A program made the position numbers and the translations under genes. DNA of 64,000 nucleotides from Oryzias latipes (lineage: Eukaryota > Chordata > Actinopteri > Beloniformes > Adrianichthyidae): assembly GCF_002234675.1 (NCBI RefSeq), contig NC_019864.2, positions 9,035,629-9,099,628 on the forward strand. The letters run 5' to 3'. Every line of letters starts with the position of its first letter. The first letter of the stretch is position 1. Positions 1 through 10,967 of the stretch are shown in pieces. The notes beneath the pieces were generated by a model. It was not told the origin of the DNA and searched no databases. It worked only from the letters and a program-made list of their open reading frames with translations.

Positions 1-119
1 GGTCTCTCTAAGTTTTCAGACCGGTGACCTGTCCAGGATGTCCCCTGCCCGCAAGTGGCCGGGATAGGCTCCAGCAGCCCCATGACCCTAAAGGGATAAA
101 ACAGATTAGAAGATGAATG
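1..119 (+). repeat. SINE/LINE-type 3' tail fragment
   Basis: This is the 3' end of a dispersed fish repeat. It carries the phrases 'gtggccgggataggctcc', 'cagccccatgaccc' and 'agggataaa', followed by a degenerate gaatgaa tail. The same tail closes the fuller copy at 28433-28825, and a reverse-oriented piece lies near 16010-16085. The start is cut by the window edge, so the head of this copy cannot be seen. Confidence 0.6.
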
Positions 120-678
120 AAATACATTTCAATATCAGCAGGAAATATACAAACTGTAAACCTTTTTAAAAAATCTTTATTTATTTGCAAAATCTTGTCC
201 TTTTGCCATTATGTTGTAAGAAACATGTACCGTAATCATTTATCATTCAATCATTCATTCATTTCCCCCCTGGAAATGCCGACATGAAATGAATTATGGG
301 ACACTTCGCACAGTCGATGTGAAAAAGAAAATGCAATCTCCTCTTTGCATTTCGCATTGATTAAGTCACAGAACAAGCGGTGTTTGAGTAAACATTAAAA
401 AGGATTTTGGAGAATTTTATCTTTGAGTTAAATGATGCAGTTACATTGTGAAAATGAAAAAGCATTTCTGCTTAAAAAAAAAAGTCAAATACCATTTTCT
501 TTATCATTTTAATTAAGTTACAGAATTACCGATGTTGAAGAAGAGAATGAAAGTGGTTTGGCAGATTGCTTTTTCTTTTCAGTTTTGAGTCAATAAATGC
601 AGCTTCATTTTGAAAATGAAAAAGCATTTCTAGTATTGACTTTTATTTTTGATTATGTTACAGTAATGCTTCCATAGT

Positions 679-1190
679 CATTCCAATTCAGGGCTCCTAT
701 CGTCCTTTCCGAGGGTTGCCAGATCCTGTAAAAGATCCGTCTCGCCACCTACCATCAAGGGGGGCATGCAGATGTCAGAGGACTCAGACAGCGACTCCCC
801 ATTCGGAGGTCCTCCGGCGGGCTTAAACAGTGAGACGTGGAAGGTCGGCGAGATGCGGTAAACATGGGGCAGCTGCAGACGGCAGGACACAGGAGTGATC
901 TTATTGACAATCTGGAATAGATCCACATCCCTGGGACTGAGTTTCTTGCAGGGTAGCCATAGCTGAAGGACTCAGGTGGAAAGCCATACCCACTGTCCGG
1001 GGCCCAGATTGGGACTCTCCCGTCTGCCTCGATTGGCCTGCACTTGGGTTTAGCAAATGGCTTGCTGGAACTGCACATGAGCCGCCTCCTATGTCTCCTC
1101 GCAGCAGCAAAACCACTCGTCCACTACTGGCAGCTCTGTGGGTTCTCCTGACCAGGGGAACAACGGAGGTTGACCCCCAAGCAAACACTG
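679..1190 (-). pseudogene. Ty3/gypsy-type integrase C-terminal remnant
   Basis: Read on the minus strand, this region gives a broken integrase tail. A 'WVWLS'-like patch leads into '[17 protein letters not shown]', then '[22 protein letters not shown]', which matches the GPY/F-like C-terminal region of Ty3/gypsy pol proteins (the LxLPxxxRxHPTFHVSxLKP pattern). The pieces fall in different frames and stops interrupt them, so this is a dead fragment. No intact protease, reverse transcriptase or LTR pair is seen next to it. It could share an origin with the reverse transcriptase remnant near 8.2-9.0 kb, which has the same orientation, but that is unproven. Confidence 0.7.
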
Positions 1191-2059
1191 AAAGGGCAAG
1201 AGAGCCCCGTGGTCATCTTCTTTAAGTTCTTTAACAGTGAAAAATCGTGAAACCATGACAGGAAAACCTAGTAAACTATAAAACGGTTTGAAATTGTTAT
1301 TTTGACTTAAAGTTCCTGTTAATCAGTTCACTGGTAAAAATTGTAATTAGTACATTATTTATTTGGAAAAAATACATAACCCTGCTGTAAAGGACTTGGG
1401 CATTGTTATTTTAACGGAAATTTTCCATAATGCTTATAACAGTCAAACACTGTCATTTTTACAACTTTTTACTGACAAAAGCACAGGTTTTTATGGTGAA
1501 ATGTTAATGTGCAGTTGCTGTGATATGTTGTGTTTTTTGCAGGAATTTGAGAGTGGGCTAAAATGAACTACCTTATTTTCAGGACCATAGGGCGCACCGG
1601 GCTATAGGACCCGGTCTCAGTTACGGGGGATTTTTCATTCTTTGACACATACAAAAAGCGCACCGGGTGTTAAGGCACGGGCACGTCAACGCACCGTTCA
1701 GACCCTTATGGCCTCAAGAGTGGTTTAATAAAAGAACCAGACACTGTTATTTTAGAGGAAACTTTTTTTTTTTTACTGTTCTCCCTAACTGGGTAATACA
1801 AACTGAATGCGCAATCACAGACTCACTTGTGCTCAGCCCCTGACCCCCCCCTCCTTGTCCTTCACACGGGAGCCGTAGTTCTGGGGGGTATTCCAGGAAG
1901 CATGTTTAAACTAGCCTGACTTTAAGCCTGAACTCTGGCTGAAATCCGCCTGAACTTGCTTACCCCGACTTGGTAACCCTGGGTTAATGCACGTGCACGG
2001 AAGGTACAAAAAGACATTCTCAATAGATCGCCGATTTCTGGCGTCACCATGGAACTTGT
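1191..2059. other. gene-free stretch with MITE-like fragment
   Basis: No coding exon is supported here. Around 1575-1700 there is a fragment with 'agggcgcaccgggctatag' and 'gcgcaccgggtgttaag', a dispersed fish repeat whose relative occurs near 44927-45000. A poly-T run lies near 1765-1775. The rest is unremarkable AT-rich DNA. Confidence 0.4.
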
Positions 2060-2220
2060 GTTGTTTCCCTTTCGGCTTTTCCCATCAGGGGTCGCCACAG
2101 CGAACGAGTCGCATGGTAAACTTGGCAATGTTTTACGCCGGATGCCCTTCCTGACGCAACCCTCTCAAGGCAACCGGGCTTGGGACCGGCACGGAGGTAG
2201 AGAGGGGAACACGGCGTCAC
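2060..2220 (-). repeat. dispersed fish repeat fragment
   Basis: The stretch holds 'ggggtcgccacagcgaac', then 'ttttacgccggatgccctt' and 'gggcttgggaccggcac', phrases I recognise as part of a common interspersed fish retroelement. Related 3' ends of the 'cgctgtggcaacccct' type lie on the plus strand near 13740-13830 and 34430-34490. No protein is encoded here. The family assignment (LINE-derived) is an inference. Confidence 0.5.
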
Positions 2221-2226
2221 CATGGA

Positions 2227-2319
<93 letters not shown>
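2227..2319. repeat. (AC)n(AT)n microsatellite
   Basis: A short (AC)n run of about five units passes directly into an uninterrupted (AT)n run of about 41 units. It is a likely length-variable locus, and its open frame is an artefact of the repeat. Confidence 0.95.
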
Positions 2320-2320
<1 letters not shown>

Positions 2321-3516
2321 CTTATCCAATTTTGCCACCTTAAATGAATTACTTCTATTGGTAAGAAATAATTGAGTAAAATTTAATCAACCTAATTTCT
2401 AACGTCTATTAAACTCAATAATTGTTTATACAACTCAAATTTATGTATTTATCTAACTAAATGTCATATTACTCCAATTCAATTAATATTTTTTCCATCT
2501 TAATTAATTATATTTCTTGATCTCTCATATGTCTAAGTATGAGCCGGCAGATATGCTCATTTTTATAACAATAAAGAGGACGGGAAAAAATGCACATTGC
2601 GCACAAATTCATTAAAGAATGTTTCATCACTGTCATTACAGTTCTTGCCTGAAGGGGTGCTATTTACAGTCATCATCCTCTCCTTCACGCTTACTCATGG
2701 TGCAGAGACATAAGCACAGTAGGACTAAACAACTCAGCAAAACATGGCACAACACAGTAAAACAGCTAAACAACGAAACACATTTGGTCACAAAGCAACA
2801 CTTAAACCATAATCCGTCCAGACAGGCAAAGGGAATGATATCTACAATCCTTTGCGGTGCCGATCTAACAGCAGCATCAAAGTTACACCTACTTGATTGA
2901 ATTAATTTGAATGAAAGTAAAATAACTGTCTGAAAACTGCGTGTTATTTTAAAACTGACTTAACAAACAAATGATTTATCTTAACTGAAGCAAATAACTA
3001 TGTTAGATAAAAGTAAAAAAGTTTAATTTTCCAACATCCATATGTGATCTTATCATCCTCTCACGGTGGAAAAAGTATTATCTGAGCTTCTTCATCCACT
3101 AAATCATCTTCAAATGGACATGCCATGCTGCTTCACCTCTCTGTAAACAAACTAACCTTCAACTAAACCTGCTCCTGACCAGGGGCCTGTTTCAGAAAGG
3201 AGGTTAAGTGTAAACTCTGAGTGCGTTAACCCTGAAATCAGGGAAACCCTGGGTTTTCCGTTTCAGAATGGAAGGTTTGTTAAACCAGAGAAAGCAGAGT
3301 AAGTCAAACCCGTTTCTGAAAGAGAGGTAACTTATACTCGGAGTCAGTGTCCATGGTTACTTATGCTGTGAACCTAACCTGGTCGGGAGCAGGTTTTATC
3401 CTCTAAACTCAAGGTTTCTGCCGGTCCCCTCCCCTTTTTAAAGACTAAGCGGTATTTTTCGCTTTAACCTTCATTGCCCACATTTCCGTCACACAGAGAC
3501 GGTCTAAGTGACAAGA

Positions 3517-3693
3517 ATGGCTTGTCCTTTTTTGGAGGACCCAATAGACGAGGAGGCTGCATTAATTCATAGAGAATTACATTTACGTCGTGCGAGGATT
3601 TTGAGATCTAGACTCGATTTTTTGTCATTTCCCCATATGTTTTTGTTTGAGCGTTACCGTTTTTCGTTGCAGTCAGTTACATATATACAATGA
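3517..3693 (+). pseudogene. HARBI1-like transposase N-terminal relic
   Basis: The frame from the ATG at 3517 begins MACPFLEDPIDEEAALIHRE and continues into an R-rich stretch and 'DFLSFPHMFLFERYRFS'. This is the typical start of Harbinger transposases and of their domesticated relative HARBI1. It stops after about 58 residues, with no DDE nuclease residues in reach. The second Harbinger copy has the same start near 5529 but is deleted just after it. This is a relic, not a gene. Confidence 0.75.
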
Positions 3694-4268
3694 AAACAAC
3701 ATTAGATATGTATTGCTATGTAGATGTTTCATATGTCAAATATTGTCAACAAAGCCTACATCCATGACATGCTCAAATTTGACCTGATTGAATTATGTTT
3801 TTATACTTCATTTTTAGCTGCTGCCATATTCTTTTAATTCCTGCAGGATTGCATCTACATGAAAATGAAATCAGGGACATTGAATTAGATTAATGTAACA
3901 ATTACTTTTTGGAAACACAATTTGCTAGCAGTGCTTACTTTCTTAATCCCATATAAACCTATACCACTTGATCAATACAAGGGTAGACATAAGCTCACTT
4001 TTAAAAACACAATTGAATGTATTAATATTAAACTGACCAACGTTTGCAAGAGGGGAAGGTTAACAAGAAAGTCCTCTAAACATTACCGACGTTAAATGCA
4101 TTTTCCCCCCGATTGGTTCTGTACACTATGCAGCATTTCATGCATTTACACCAGGAATAACACTTCAAAAGTACCCCTAAATATCGCCATTTTTTATTTC
4201 ACACCTTACGCTATTTAAAACGGTATTACAGCCAATATTTTATAACAATGATTTAAATGCAAACTTAC

Positions 4269-4438
4269 GCATTAACTTGAGCAGCTATGTTTTCCCACGC
4301 TAACTGTCTCTGTTTTGCAGATGCAGCGGTGTTGCTTTTCTTCCGGAATATGTGCTCATATTCACTGTAACTCTGGAGCAGCACGTCAAGTTCAGCTGGC
4401 GAAAAATAAGCAGACCTCTTTTTTTCCACGGTTGCCAT
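4269..4438 (-). pseudogene. Harbinger Myb/SANT-like protein, first exon (copy 1)
   Basis: From the minus ATG at 4438 the frame reads MATVEKKRSAYFSPAELDVL, then '...YSEYEHIFRKKSNTAASAKQ...WENIAAQVNA'. This is the trihelix Myb/SANT-like DNA-binding domain of the accessory protein coded by animal Harbinger elements. The frame runs into a splice donor GTAAGT at 4268-4263, so this is one exon. No following exon was recognised, which fits a deleted element. The parallel exon in the second copy is at 6451-6620. Confidence 0.75.
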
Positions 4439-4684
4439 GGTGACTCGTGATATCTGCGCTCCATTGATAATGGCTTCTTATAGTAGCGGTGCGGACGCTT
4501 AACTCCGAATCAGTCCACTCAGAATTGATTGACCTAACTCCGATCAGCTTCTCTGAAACAGAAAACTCAGTGTTGTTAATCTCTCGATTGACCAACTCAG
4601 AGTTCAAGTTTAACCTCAGAGTTGGTTGAACCTCCTTTCTGAAACAGGCCCCAGCAGTTTAAAGAGGCTTCAGCTGTTTTGTAA

Positions 4685-4800
4685 ACAATGTTGTGGAGAC
4701 CCGGGACTTAGCCCCACCCATGGCCACTAAGACTCATGGGAAGTGTTGATTCCCACACCATGAGTTAGGGAGCTGTGAAGAGAGGTGACGTTCATGTTGT
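4685..4800 (+). repeat. dispersed repeat, also at 20055-20170
   Basis: The segment with 'taagactcatgggaag', 'accatgagt' and 'gaggtgacgttcatg' recurs inside the last large catalase intron near 20055-20170 with 'taagactcatgggaag', 'accatgagt' and 'agtgacatccatg'. It has no coding content. The family is unknown to me. Confidence 0.5.
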
Positions 4801-5807
4801 TACAGTGTCAAGTCTATGTTTAAAACTGAAGGTTGGGAAATGCTGGGATCAAGTGTGAGGTAACTAAACCGCTGCTCAACTTGTCCACATTGAACCTATC
4901 CCTGTTTGAGAGCTCCCATAGCTATTAAATGAATTTATATATTTTTTCATTTTATTAGGGTTTTCACTCTTACTTTTTATTACATTGAATCTTAGTCTTG
5001 TGCTGAAGTGCGTACTTTAACGTCCTTTGAAGACGCTTCCTTAAGTTGCATATTTGAGAAGGTTTTGACTTCAGCTCCAAGCTCACCCCCTGCAGGGACA
5101 CTTCTAAGGCCATTTGGAAGGCTGGGCTGTAGGTCTGACATGGACCATAAATTACCATCTCTGCGACTGATTGTAGCTATGGGAACCTCTCCAAGGGCCT
5201 GTTTCAGAAAGGAGGTTAAGTGTAAACTCTGAGTGCATTAACCCTGAAATCAGGGAAACCCTGGGTTTTCCGTTTCAGAATGGGAGGTTTGTTAAACCAG
5301 AGAAAGCAGAGTAAGTCAAACCCGTTTCTGAAAGAGAGGTAACTTTTACTCGGAGTCAGTATCCATGGTTACTTATGCTGTGAACCTAACCTGGTCGGGA
5401 GCAGGTTTTATTCTCCAAACTCAAAGTTTATGCCGGTCCCCTCCCCTTTTTAAAGACGAAGCGGTATTTTTCGCTTTAACCTTCATTGCCCAAATGTCCG
5501 TCACACAGAGACGGTCTAAGTGACAAGAATGGCTTGTTCTTTTTTGGAGGACCCAATAGACGAGGAGGCTGCATTCATTTGTAGAGAATTACATTTACGA
5601 GGATTTTGAGAAGACTCGATTTTTTTTTTCACTTTTAGCTGCTGCCATGTTCTTTTAATTCCTGCAGGATTGCATCTACATGAAAATGAAATCAGGTACA
5701 TTGAATTAGATTAATGTAACAATTACTTTTTGGAAACACAATTTTCTAGCACTGCTTACTTTCTTAATCCCATATAAACCTATACCACTTGATCAATACA
5801 AGGGTAG

Positions 5808-6158
5808 TGTTGCAGTGTGTGTGTGCTGAGCGGGGTGCGATCCACGAGAGACAAGGGGAGGGGCGAGTGCAGGTGCAGATGGGGGGGGGGGGGTTGAGTA
5901 CGGAGCAGAGGTGTGTGCTTGGTATATATTGTGTGTTCGGAGGACGGACCACTTAGTTAAATAAAGAGAAGGTGTCATTCTCAGAATAACTGTTTTGGAG
6001 TCATTCTTAATCCGCTCTGGAGGTTGAGGGTTTCCAACGGGAAGTGAACCCCGAAGGAGAATTCCCTTCGGCCCTGAAGGAAATCTCCCCTGCGCTTCTG
6101 ACCACGGAAAGACGAGAGAAAAGAAAGGAGAAGTCTTCGCGCAGCGAAAGGTTCAACA
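5808..6158. mobile_element. solo LTR inserted in the Harbinger element
   Basis: The insert begins TGTTGCAG and ends TTCAACA, so it has the TG...CA ends of an LTR and a short TGTTG/CAACA inverted repeat. It is flanked by a 4-bp direct repeat GTAG (5804-5807 and 6159-6162). The neighbouring Harbinger copy has an uninterrupted site with a single GTAG, near the matching 'gggtagacataag'. An AATAAA near 5961 may be its polyadenylation signal. No internal retroviral genes remain, as expected after LTR-LTR recombination. A diverged relative lies at 60579-60854. Confidence 0.85.
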
Positions 6159-6450
6159 GTAGACAAAAGTTCACTTTTAAAAACACAATTGCATGTATTA
6201 ATATTAAAATGACCAACGTTTGCAAGAGGGGAAGGTTAACAAAAAAGTCCTCTAAACATTATCAACGTTAAATGCATCCCCCCCCCCCCCAGATTGGTTC
6301 TGAACACTATGCAGCATTTCATGCATTTACACCAGGAATAACACTTCAAAAGTACTCCTAAATATCGCCATTTTTTTATTTCACATCTTACGCTATTTAA
6401 AAAATTATTACAGCCAATATTTTATGACAATGATTTAAATGCAAACTTAC

Positions 6451-6620
6451 GCATTAACTTGAGCAGCTATGTTTTCCCACGCTAACTGTCTCTGTTTTGC
6501 AGATGCAGCGGTGTTGCTTTTCTTCCAGAATATGTGCTCATATTCACTGTAACTCTGCAGCAGCACGTCAAGTTCAGCTGGCGAAAAATACGCAGACCTC
6601 TTTTTTTCTACTGTTGCCAT
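6451..6620 (-). pseudogene. Harbinger Myb/SANT-like protein, first exon (copy 2)
   Basis: From the ATG at 6620 the frame again reads MATVEKKRSAYFSPAELDVL and runs to a GTAAGT donor at 6450-6445. It differs from copy 1 by few residues (for example 'IFWKK' against 'IFRKK'), so the domain is intact as an exon. No downstream exon is recognisable. It probably bound the transposon ends in a full-length parent. Confidence 0.75.
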
Positions 6621-6833
6621 GGTGACTCGTGATATCTGCACTCCATTGATAATGGCTTCTTATAGTCGCGGTGCTCACGCTCACCTCCGAATCAGTCCAC
6701 TCAGAGTTGATTGATCTAACTCGGATCAGCTTCTCTGAAACAGAAAACTCAGAGTTGTTAATCTCCCGATTGACCAACTCGGAGTTCAAGTTCAACCTCA
6801 GAGTTGGTTGAACCTCCTTTCTGAAACAGGCCC

Positions 6834-8170
6834 CAGGCGTCCGTTCATGTGTGGAGAACAAAGCTCTAGGATCGACTCCCTGCGGTGAAAGTTTCTTCCA
6901 CCTATAGAGGACCACATGTGGAGCGGACACCAGATGCTATGATTCCAAGTATGGACTGAAGGAAGTAGGCGGGCTCCTCTGTCAGCCAATCCGAGCGGAC
7001 AGAGGCGGAGATTCAGCCGCCATCATGCTTCCAGGGGAGGAGATTCTGACCACATGTTTAAAAGTCTTCACTCAAGGAAGTTGCTTTGTCCCCAGACAAG
7101 CTGCATGTAAATTCGCATGTAGTTTTCTTACGTCTTGCAGGCCTTGGATTTGGGAACCCAGATCGATCTGTTTTATTTTGTTTAGAGCTCTTTGTTAGGG
7201 ACAATAAAAACTCTTAATTTTATTCCGTTCGCATTTACTGGTCATTCTCGGGACTTTAAGAACAAGCATGGAAGAAATCTCAAAGCGACAGATGTCTTCG
7301 TTCCTTCACTATCTAAAACTGTCAGTTAGTTGATACAGGCATCCCAATAGATAATAGAAAGTTAAGACTTTTAAGTTACACAAAAATGGTTAGCAATTCC
7401 TTTGCTTATCTAAATGTAATTTTTTGTTCATTTTAGGGTGAAACATTGATTTTTCTTCAAGTAAAAACTTTTTTTTTCAGAAGTGAGATATTGAAGGACA
7501 ACGTTTTTTTATCGTGAAAACTAAAAAAATACGTTCTTACAGTAAAAATGAAAAATTGTTTTACCGTAATTTTTAATGTTACTTTTCCGGCAACCACAGC
7601 TGCCACGGCGTTTTTACGCTAAAAACTACCATTTTATTTTTACAGTGTACACCAACACACACACCATAAAACCAAAAGGTAAAAACAGGATAAAACCAAC
7701 TTAGCACCGGTCCGGTGGAAGGGCGTGGCACTTCTCGGAAGAAGAGAGTCCGAGCTCAGGGTGCAGCCTAAAGCCCACTGGCAGGAGCTGGGGCACCGTG
7801 GCCTGGGGTTGGCAGCCATAAGATGCAGTTGTAACCAGACACGCTCAGACTGTTCAGACACTCAATGCCCTGCTGCAGAGAGGAGAGTATCCTGGGGGGG
7901 TAGAGGGGTAGAGCTGGCACCCCACATAACTGCTGTGCAATAAAATTAGAGAAGCCAATCAAAAACAGCAGTAGTGACTGCTGCTCCTAAATACAAAAAA
8001 AATCTGTTAAAACCCAATTAATAAATATTAAAACCAAACAGGCAGAGGCTCAAACCAAACAAACGGATCACCTGATCAGTGTGGAGAAACTCATCCACGC
8101 CTTAAGCTCACTGGGGCAAAGAGGGGAGCTCCAGATGCCAGAGCTCTTTTTCTAGCTAAAACAGCAATTT
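6834..8170. other. gene-free stretch
   Basis: No exon is supported. The DNA is AT-rich with several poly-T/poly-A runs, and 7690-7930 is a GC-richer patch whose short frames match nothing I know. It may be untranslated or LTR-derived sequence of the reverse transcriptase remnant to its right, but no terminal repeats could be paired. Confidence 0.3.
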
Positions 8171-8960
8171 GTCTAAAAACCCAAAGCAGATTCACAGGGA
8201 GACAGCATCACCACACTTACCAGGAAGCACAGAGGGTTAGCCACCAGGAAATGGGCGGGGTATGAGCACCAAACACAAGCGCTCAAGTGCTGGGCCAAAC
8301 CATTTTTAACCTGCTCCCATGCACCTACTTTTAGGTGCATGGAAACATCTTGGTTGCCTGACCATGACACTGTGAGAACACGGCTTAATTTAGTCTCCAA
8401 CGCTCCTGTGTTGGAGGCATCCACCTCCACGATGAATTGCATGGCTGGGTCCGGGTGATGGAGGATGGGCACATGGGTAAAGCTCTGTTTCAGCATCTGG
8501 AATGTCTGGAACAGTAGCTGGAGTCCTTAGTAGTTTGGGTGCGGCCTGAAGAAGAATGGAGAGGAGCCGCCATTGTACTGAAGCCAGGATTGAAACGCCG
8601 GTAGAAGTTGTCAAACCCGAGGAACCGCTGCAGTTCCTTCACTGTGGTCGGCTGGGCCCATTGCAGCACTGCCTCCGCCTTGCCCTGGTCCGTTGCCACG
8701 CCCCCGGCACTGATAACATAGCCCAGAAAGACCACCAAGGTTTTATGGAACTGGCACTTATCCCCTTTGTTCCACAGATGGTGTTAGATCATCCACTGTA
8801 ACACCTGGTGGACATGCTCAACGGGCTCCTCAGACGTGTCAGAGTAAACCAGGATGTTGTCTATGTAAACGACAAAGGAGCGTTGCAACATGTCACAGAA
8901 AATGTTGACGAAAGCCTGGAACACAGAGGCAGCATTACAGAGACCAAAGGGTATCTCTGT
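8171..8960 (-). pseudogene. Ty3/gypsy-type reverse transcriptase remnant
   Basis: Read from right to left, the minus strand gives 'FGLCNAASVFQAFVN', then 'VVYIDNILVYSD', then 'VVFLGYVIS' and '[17 protein letters not shown]'. These are the standard blocks of a Ty3/gypsy reverse transcriptase: the FGL(x)NAP block, the active-site YxDD box and the thumb/connection region. The active site reads YIDN instead of YIDD (8856-8867), a stop follows 'LQWMI', and frames shift afterwards, so it is dead. An RNase H-like start may follow at lower coordinates. Confidence 0.8.
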
Positions 8961-9403
8961 GTTTCTGCTTAAGTGGGATTCTTAGATTGTCAGTTCTTTA
9001 AGCTTTTTAAAATAAAAAATGAAAACAGATTTAATTAATTAATAATACAGCACACGTGACTTTGTTTCATAGTCTTTAATTTTGAGTTAAAATACAGTTT
9101 CAGTTTTGTCATAAAAAAGCAAACTGTAAGAGCGTTTGGTTATAAATCTTCTTGCATGAGCTTCTTGAAAGCATTTTGTCAGACGTAAAAACAATCTTAA
9201 GTGATTCAGATGCAAAACAGCATTTCAAAGAAAAAATCTAGCAAATAGTAACAAAAAGTTTTAGTTTGTGATTATGAGAGTAAAACAGGTTTGAAAGTAC
9301 ATTTCTGCATTTGATCTTTTCAAAAATGGGAGTGAAACGGTGAAATCTCAAAGCAGCATCTCTAATTTCAGAGCAAAATTCAAGCTAGAGTTAAAGACAA
9401 CAC

Positions 9404-10066
9404 TCATTTCCAATAATTTCTTGAACCATACTGTCCATAACTGTATCGATATGATGACACTTGACTTGCAATAACAGCAACGACAATAATGACAATGATA
9501 ACTGTGATGCACGCTATGATGGTGGCTGCAATGTTGAGACAGCGAGCAGTGGCGCCGTAGTGACGGGCGCCTTCCAGGTCTCCGACTACCTTCCGGTCTC
9601 TGGACTAAAAAGACAAGAAAATAATAGAAACGTGTCAGCAGCATCCAGAAAAAAACCTCCAGACATGAATATTCCCCACAATCACATTTACAGAGTCAAA
9701 GAAAATCTACAAGGAAACTGATTTTAGTTGTGTGACCCAAAATGGAATCCTGTCATTATATGTTGTAACAAACATACAAAGAATGTGAAAAATAAGTCTC
9801 TGAGGAAAATATCTGAAACGTTAAAATGAACTCACCTTGATGGAGAAGATGAGAGCTGCCAGTCCCAGGCACAGTGGGTTGGAGTACAAAAAGCAGCAGA
9901 GGGACCAGATGATGTGGTCCTTTGGGGGCTCAGCTTGGAGGACAATGGTGTTGTGACCCCCTGCAGCTGTGGTGGTATGAAGCTGTCCGGGGTACATGTG
10001 CTGTGGTGTTCCCTGCAATGGAACATCCTCGGCAGATAGAGGTGCATTTGGGTAAACAGGATTCAT
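9404..10066 (-). CDS. IFITM/dispanin-like CD225 membrane protein
   Basis: Two exons: 10066-9836 (donor GTGAGT) and 9604-9404 (acceptor TTTTTAG, stop TGA). They join in frame at 'SIK|SRDRKVVGDLEGARHYG', the hallmark of the CD225 domain of interferon-induced transmembrane proteins. The first hydrophobic segment carries 'WSLCCFLYSNPLCLG'; its cysteines correspond to the palmitoylated ones of the family. The second segment, after 'TARCLNI', is a long Ile/Val stretch, followed by a Tyr/Ser/Gly-rich tail ending YWK. Known members act in plasma or endosomal membranes and many restrict virus-cell fusion; whether this one does is not shown. I start at the Met before NPVYPNAPL (143 residues). An upstream in-frame Met at 10165 would add 33 residues. 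Possible polyadenylation signals (ATTAAA on minus) lie near 9075-9080 and 9030-9035. Confidence 0.88.
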
Positions 10067-10967
10067 GGCTCTTGGTTTGGCAGCAGTTCCAGGTGTGTGT
10101 GAGCTCCAGGAGTCCACGGCAGCCTTTGAGATTTGATTTCCTCCAGACGTCTGAGGTTTATGCATTGCAAGAACAAGAAAACACCAAAAGTGGGGGGGAG
10201 GGGGATTCGAAGATCATTACTATGCGACTTACTTGCAAACTGTAAAACATTTCAAATGACTTGTTTTTATTCTTCAAAAGTAATCCCTAGAATTATAAAG
10301 CTTAACATGACTCCTATAATACGTTTAAGTTTCTTTTTTGTAATACCTGCAAAAACACAACACTCTTAAGGGTACTGCAAAGAATTTCACTTTTAGTGGA
10401 GGGGTTATGTGGGGATGAAAACTAATTGAAAATGAAAATATGCCTTGTAGAATGTGTCGACATGAATAAAAAAAGACTGAAACTGTTTAAACTCCATAAA
10501 AAAAGGTTTTGGTTGTGTGGCAACTTTTAACTGTTAATTCTTTTCATTAAACCATCACATTTGTTTGACAGTCTCTGTCTCTCACACAATGATCAATTTC
10601 TTTCATACGATTTCCTGGATTATTTTTTATACTCTGTCTCTCACAGTTGAAGTGTTTTTATTAATGAACATCACAGGTCAACCTTGTCTTTTTAAGTGGA
10701 ACAGCTACCAGAGTCAGTGGGTGACAAACTTTTTGAACCTCATCCTGGATGACTTTTGTGGCATCTAAAAACAAATTGCAAAAGATTTCAGAACTCTCCT
10801 TTATGTAAAACATCTGTCAGTCCTTTAAGGTTGTTGACACCGTTTTAATGTTATAAAAGTTAAGTATTAGCAAAAATATGATATAAATTTCTCGACAGAG
10901 TGTCATCTCAAAGGAACTCTGAGTCCTTGTGTTTTCCTTGTTTTTACAAATGTATTTTCACAACGAT

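Larger units (their letters stand above)
3183..4651. mobile_element. PIF/Harbinger DNA transposon, copy 1 (defective)
   Basis: Both ends carry the inverted terminal sequence GGGCCTGTTTCAGAAAGGAG. The element is flanked by a 3-bp direct repeat CAG (3180-3182 and 4652-4654). Inside are two gene relics pointing toward each other: the N-terminus of a HARBI1-like nuclease on plus (from 3517) and a Myb/SANT-like DNA-binding exon on minus (4269-4438). At 1.47 kb it is too short for a full two-gene Harbinger, and the catalytic part of the transposase is missing, so it is an internally deleted copy. A close relative lies at 5195-6833. Confidence 0.85.
5195..6833. mobile_element. PIF/Harbinger DNA transposon, copy 2, split by an LTR
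   Basis: This second copy has the same terminal sequence and orientation as the element at 3183-4651 and starts only about 540 bp after it. The flanking triplets are CAA on the left and CAG on the right, so the 3-bp duplication is imperfect. The plus-strand transposase start near 5529 is more damaged than in copy 1. The minus-strand Myb/SANT exon at 6451-6620 is still open. A 351-bp solo LTR sits inside at 5808-6158. Without it and its duplication the two elements align over most of their length. Confidence 0.8.

Noticed and set aside
2049..2375. 108-codon frame across the AT microsatellite
   Set aside because: Most of it is Tyr-Ile repeats translated from the dinucleotide run, and the rest is dispersed repeat.
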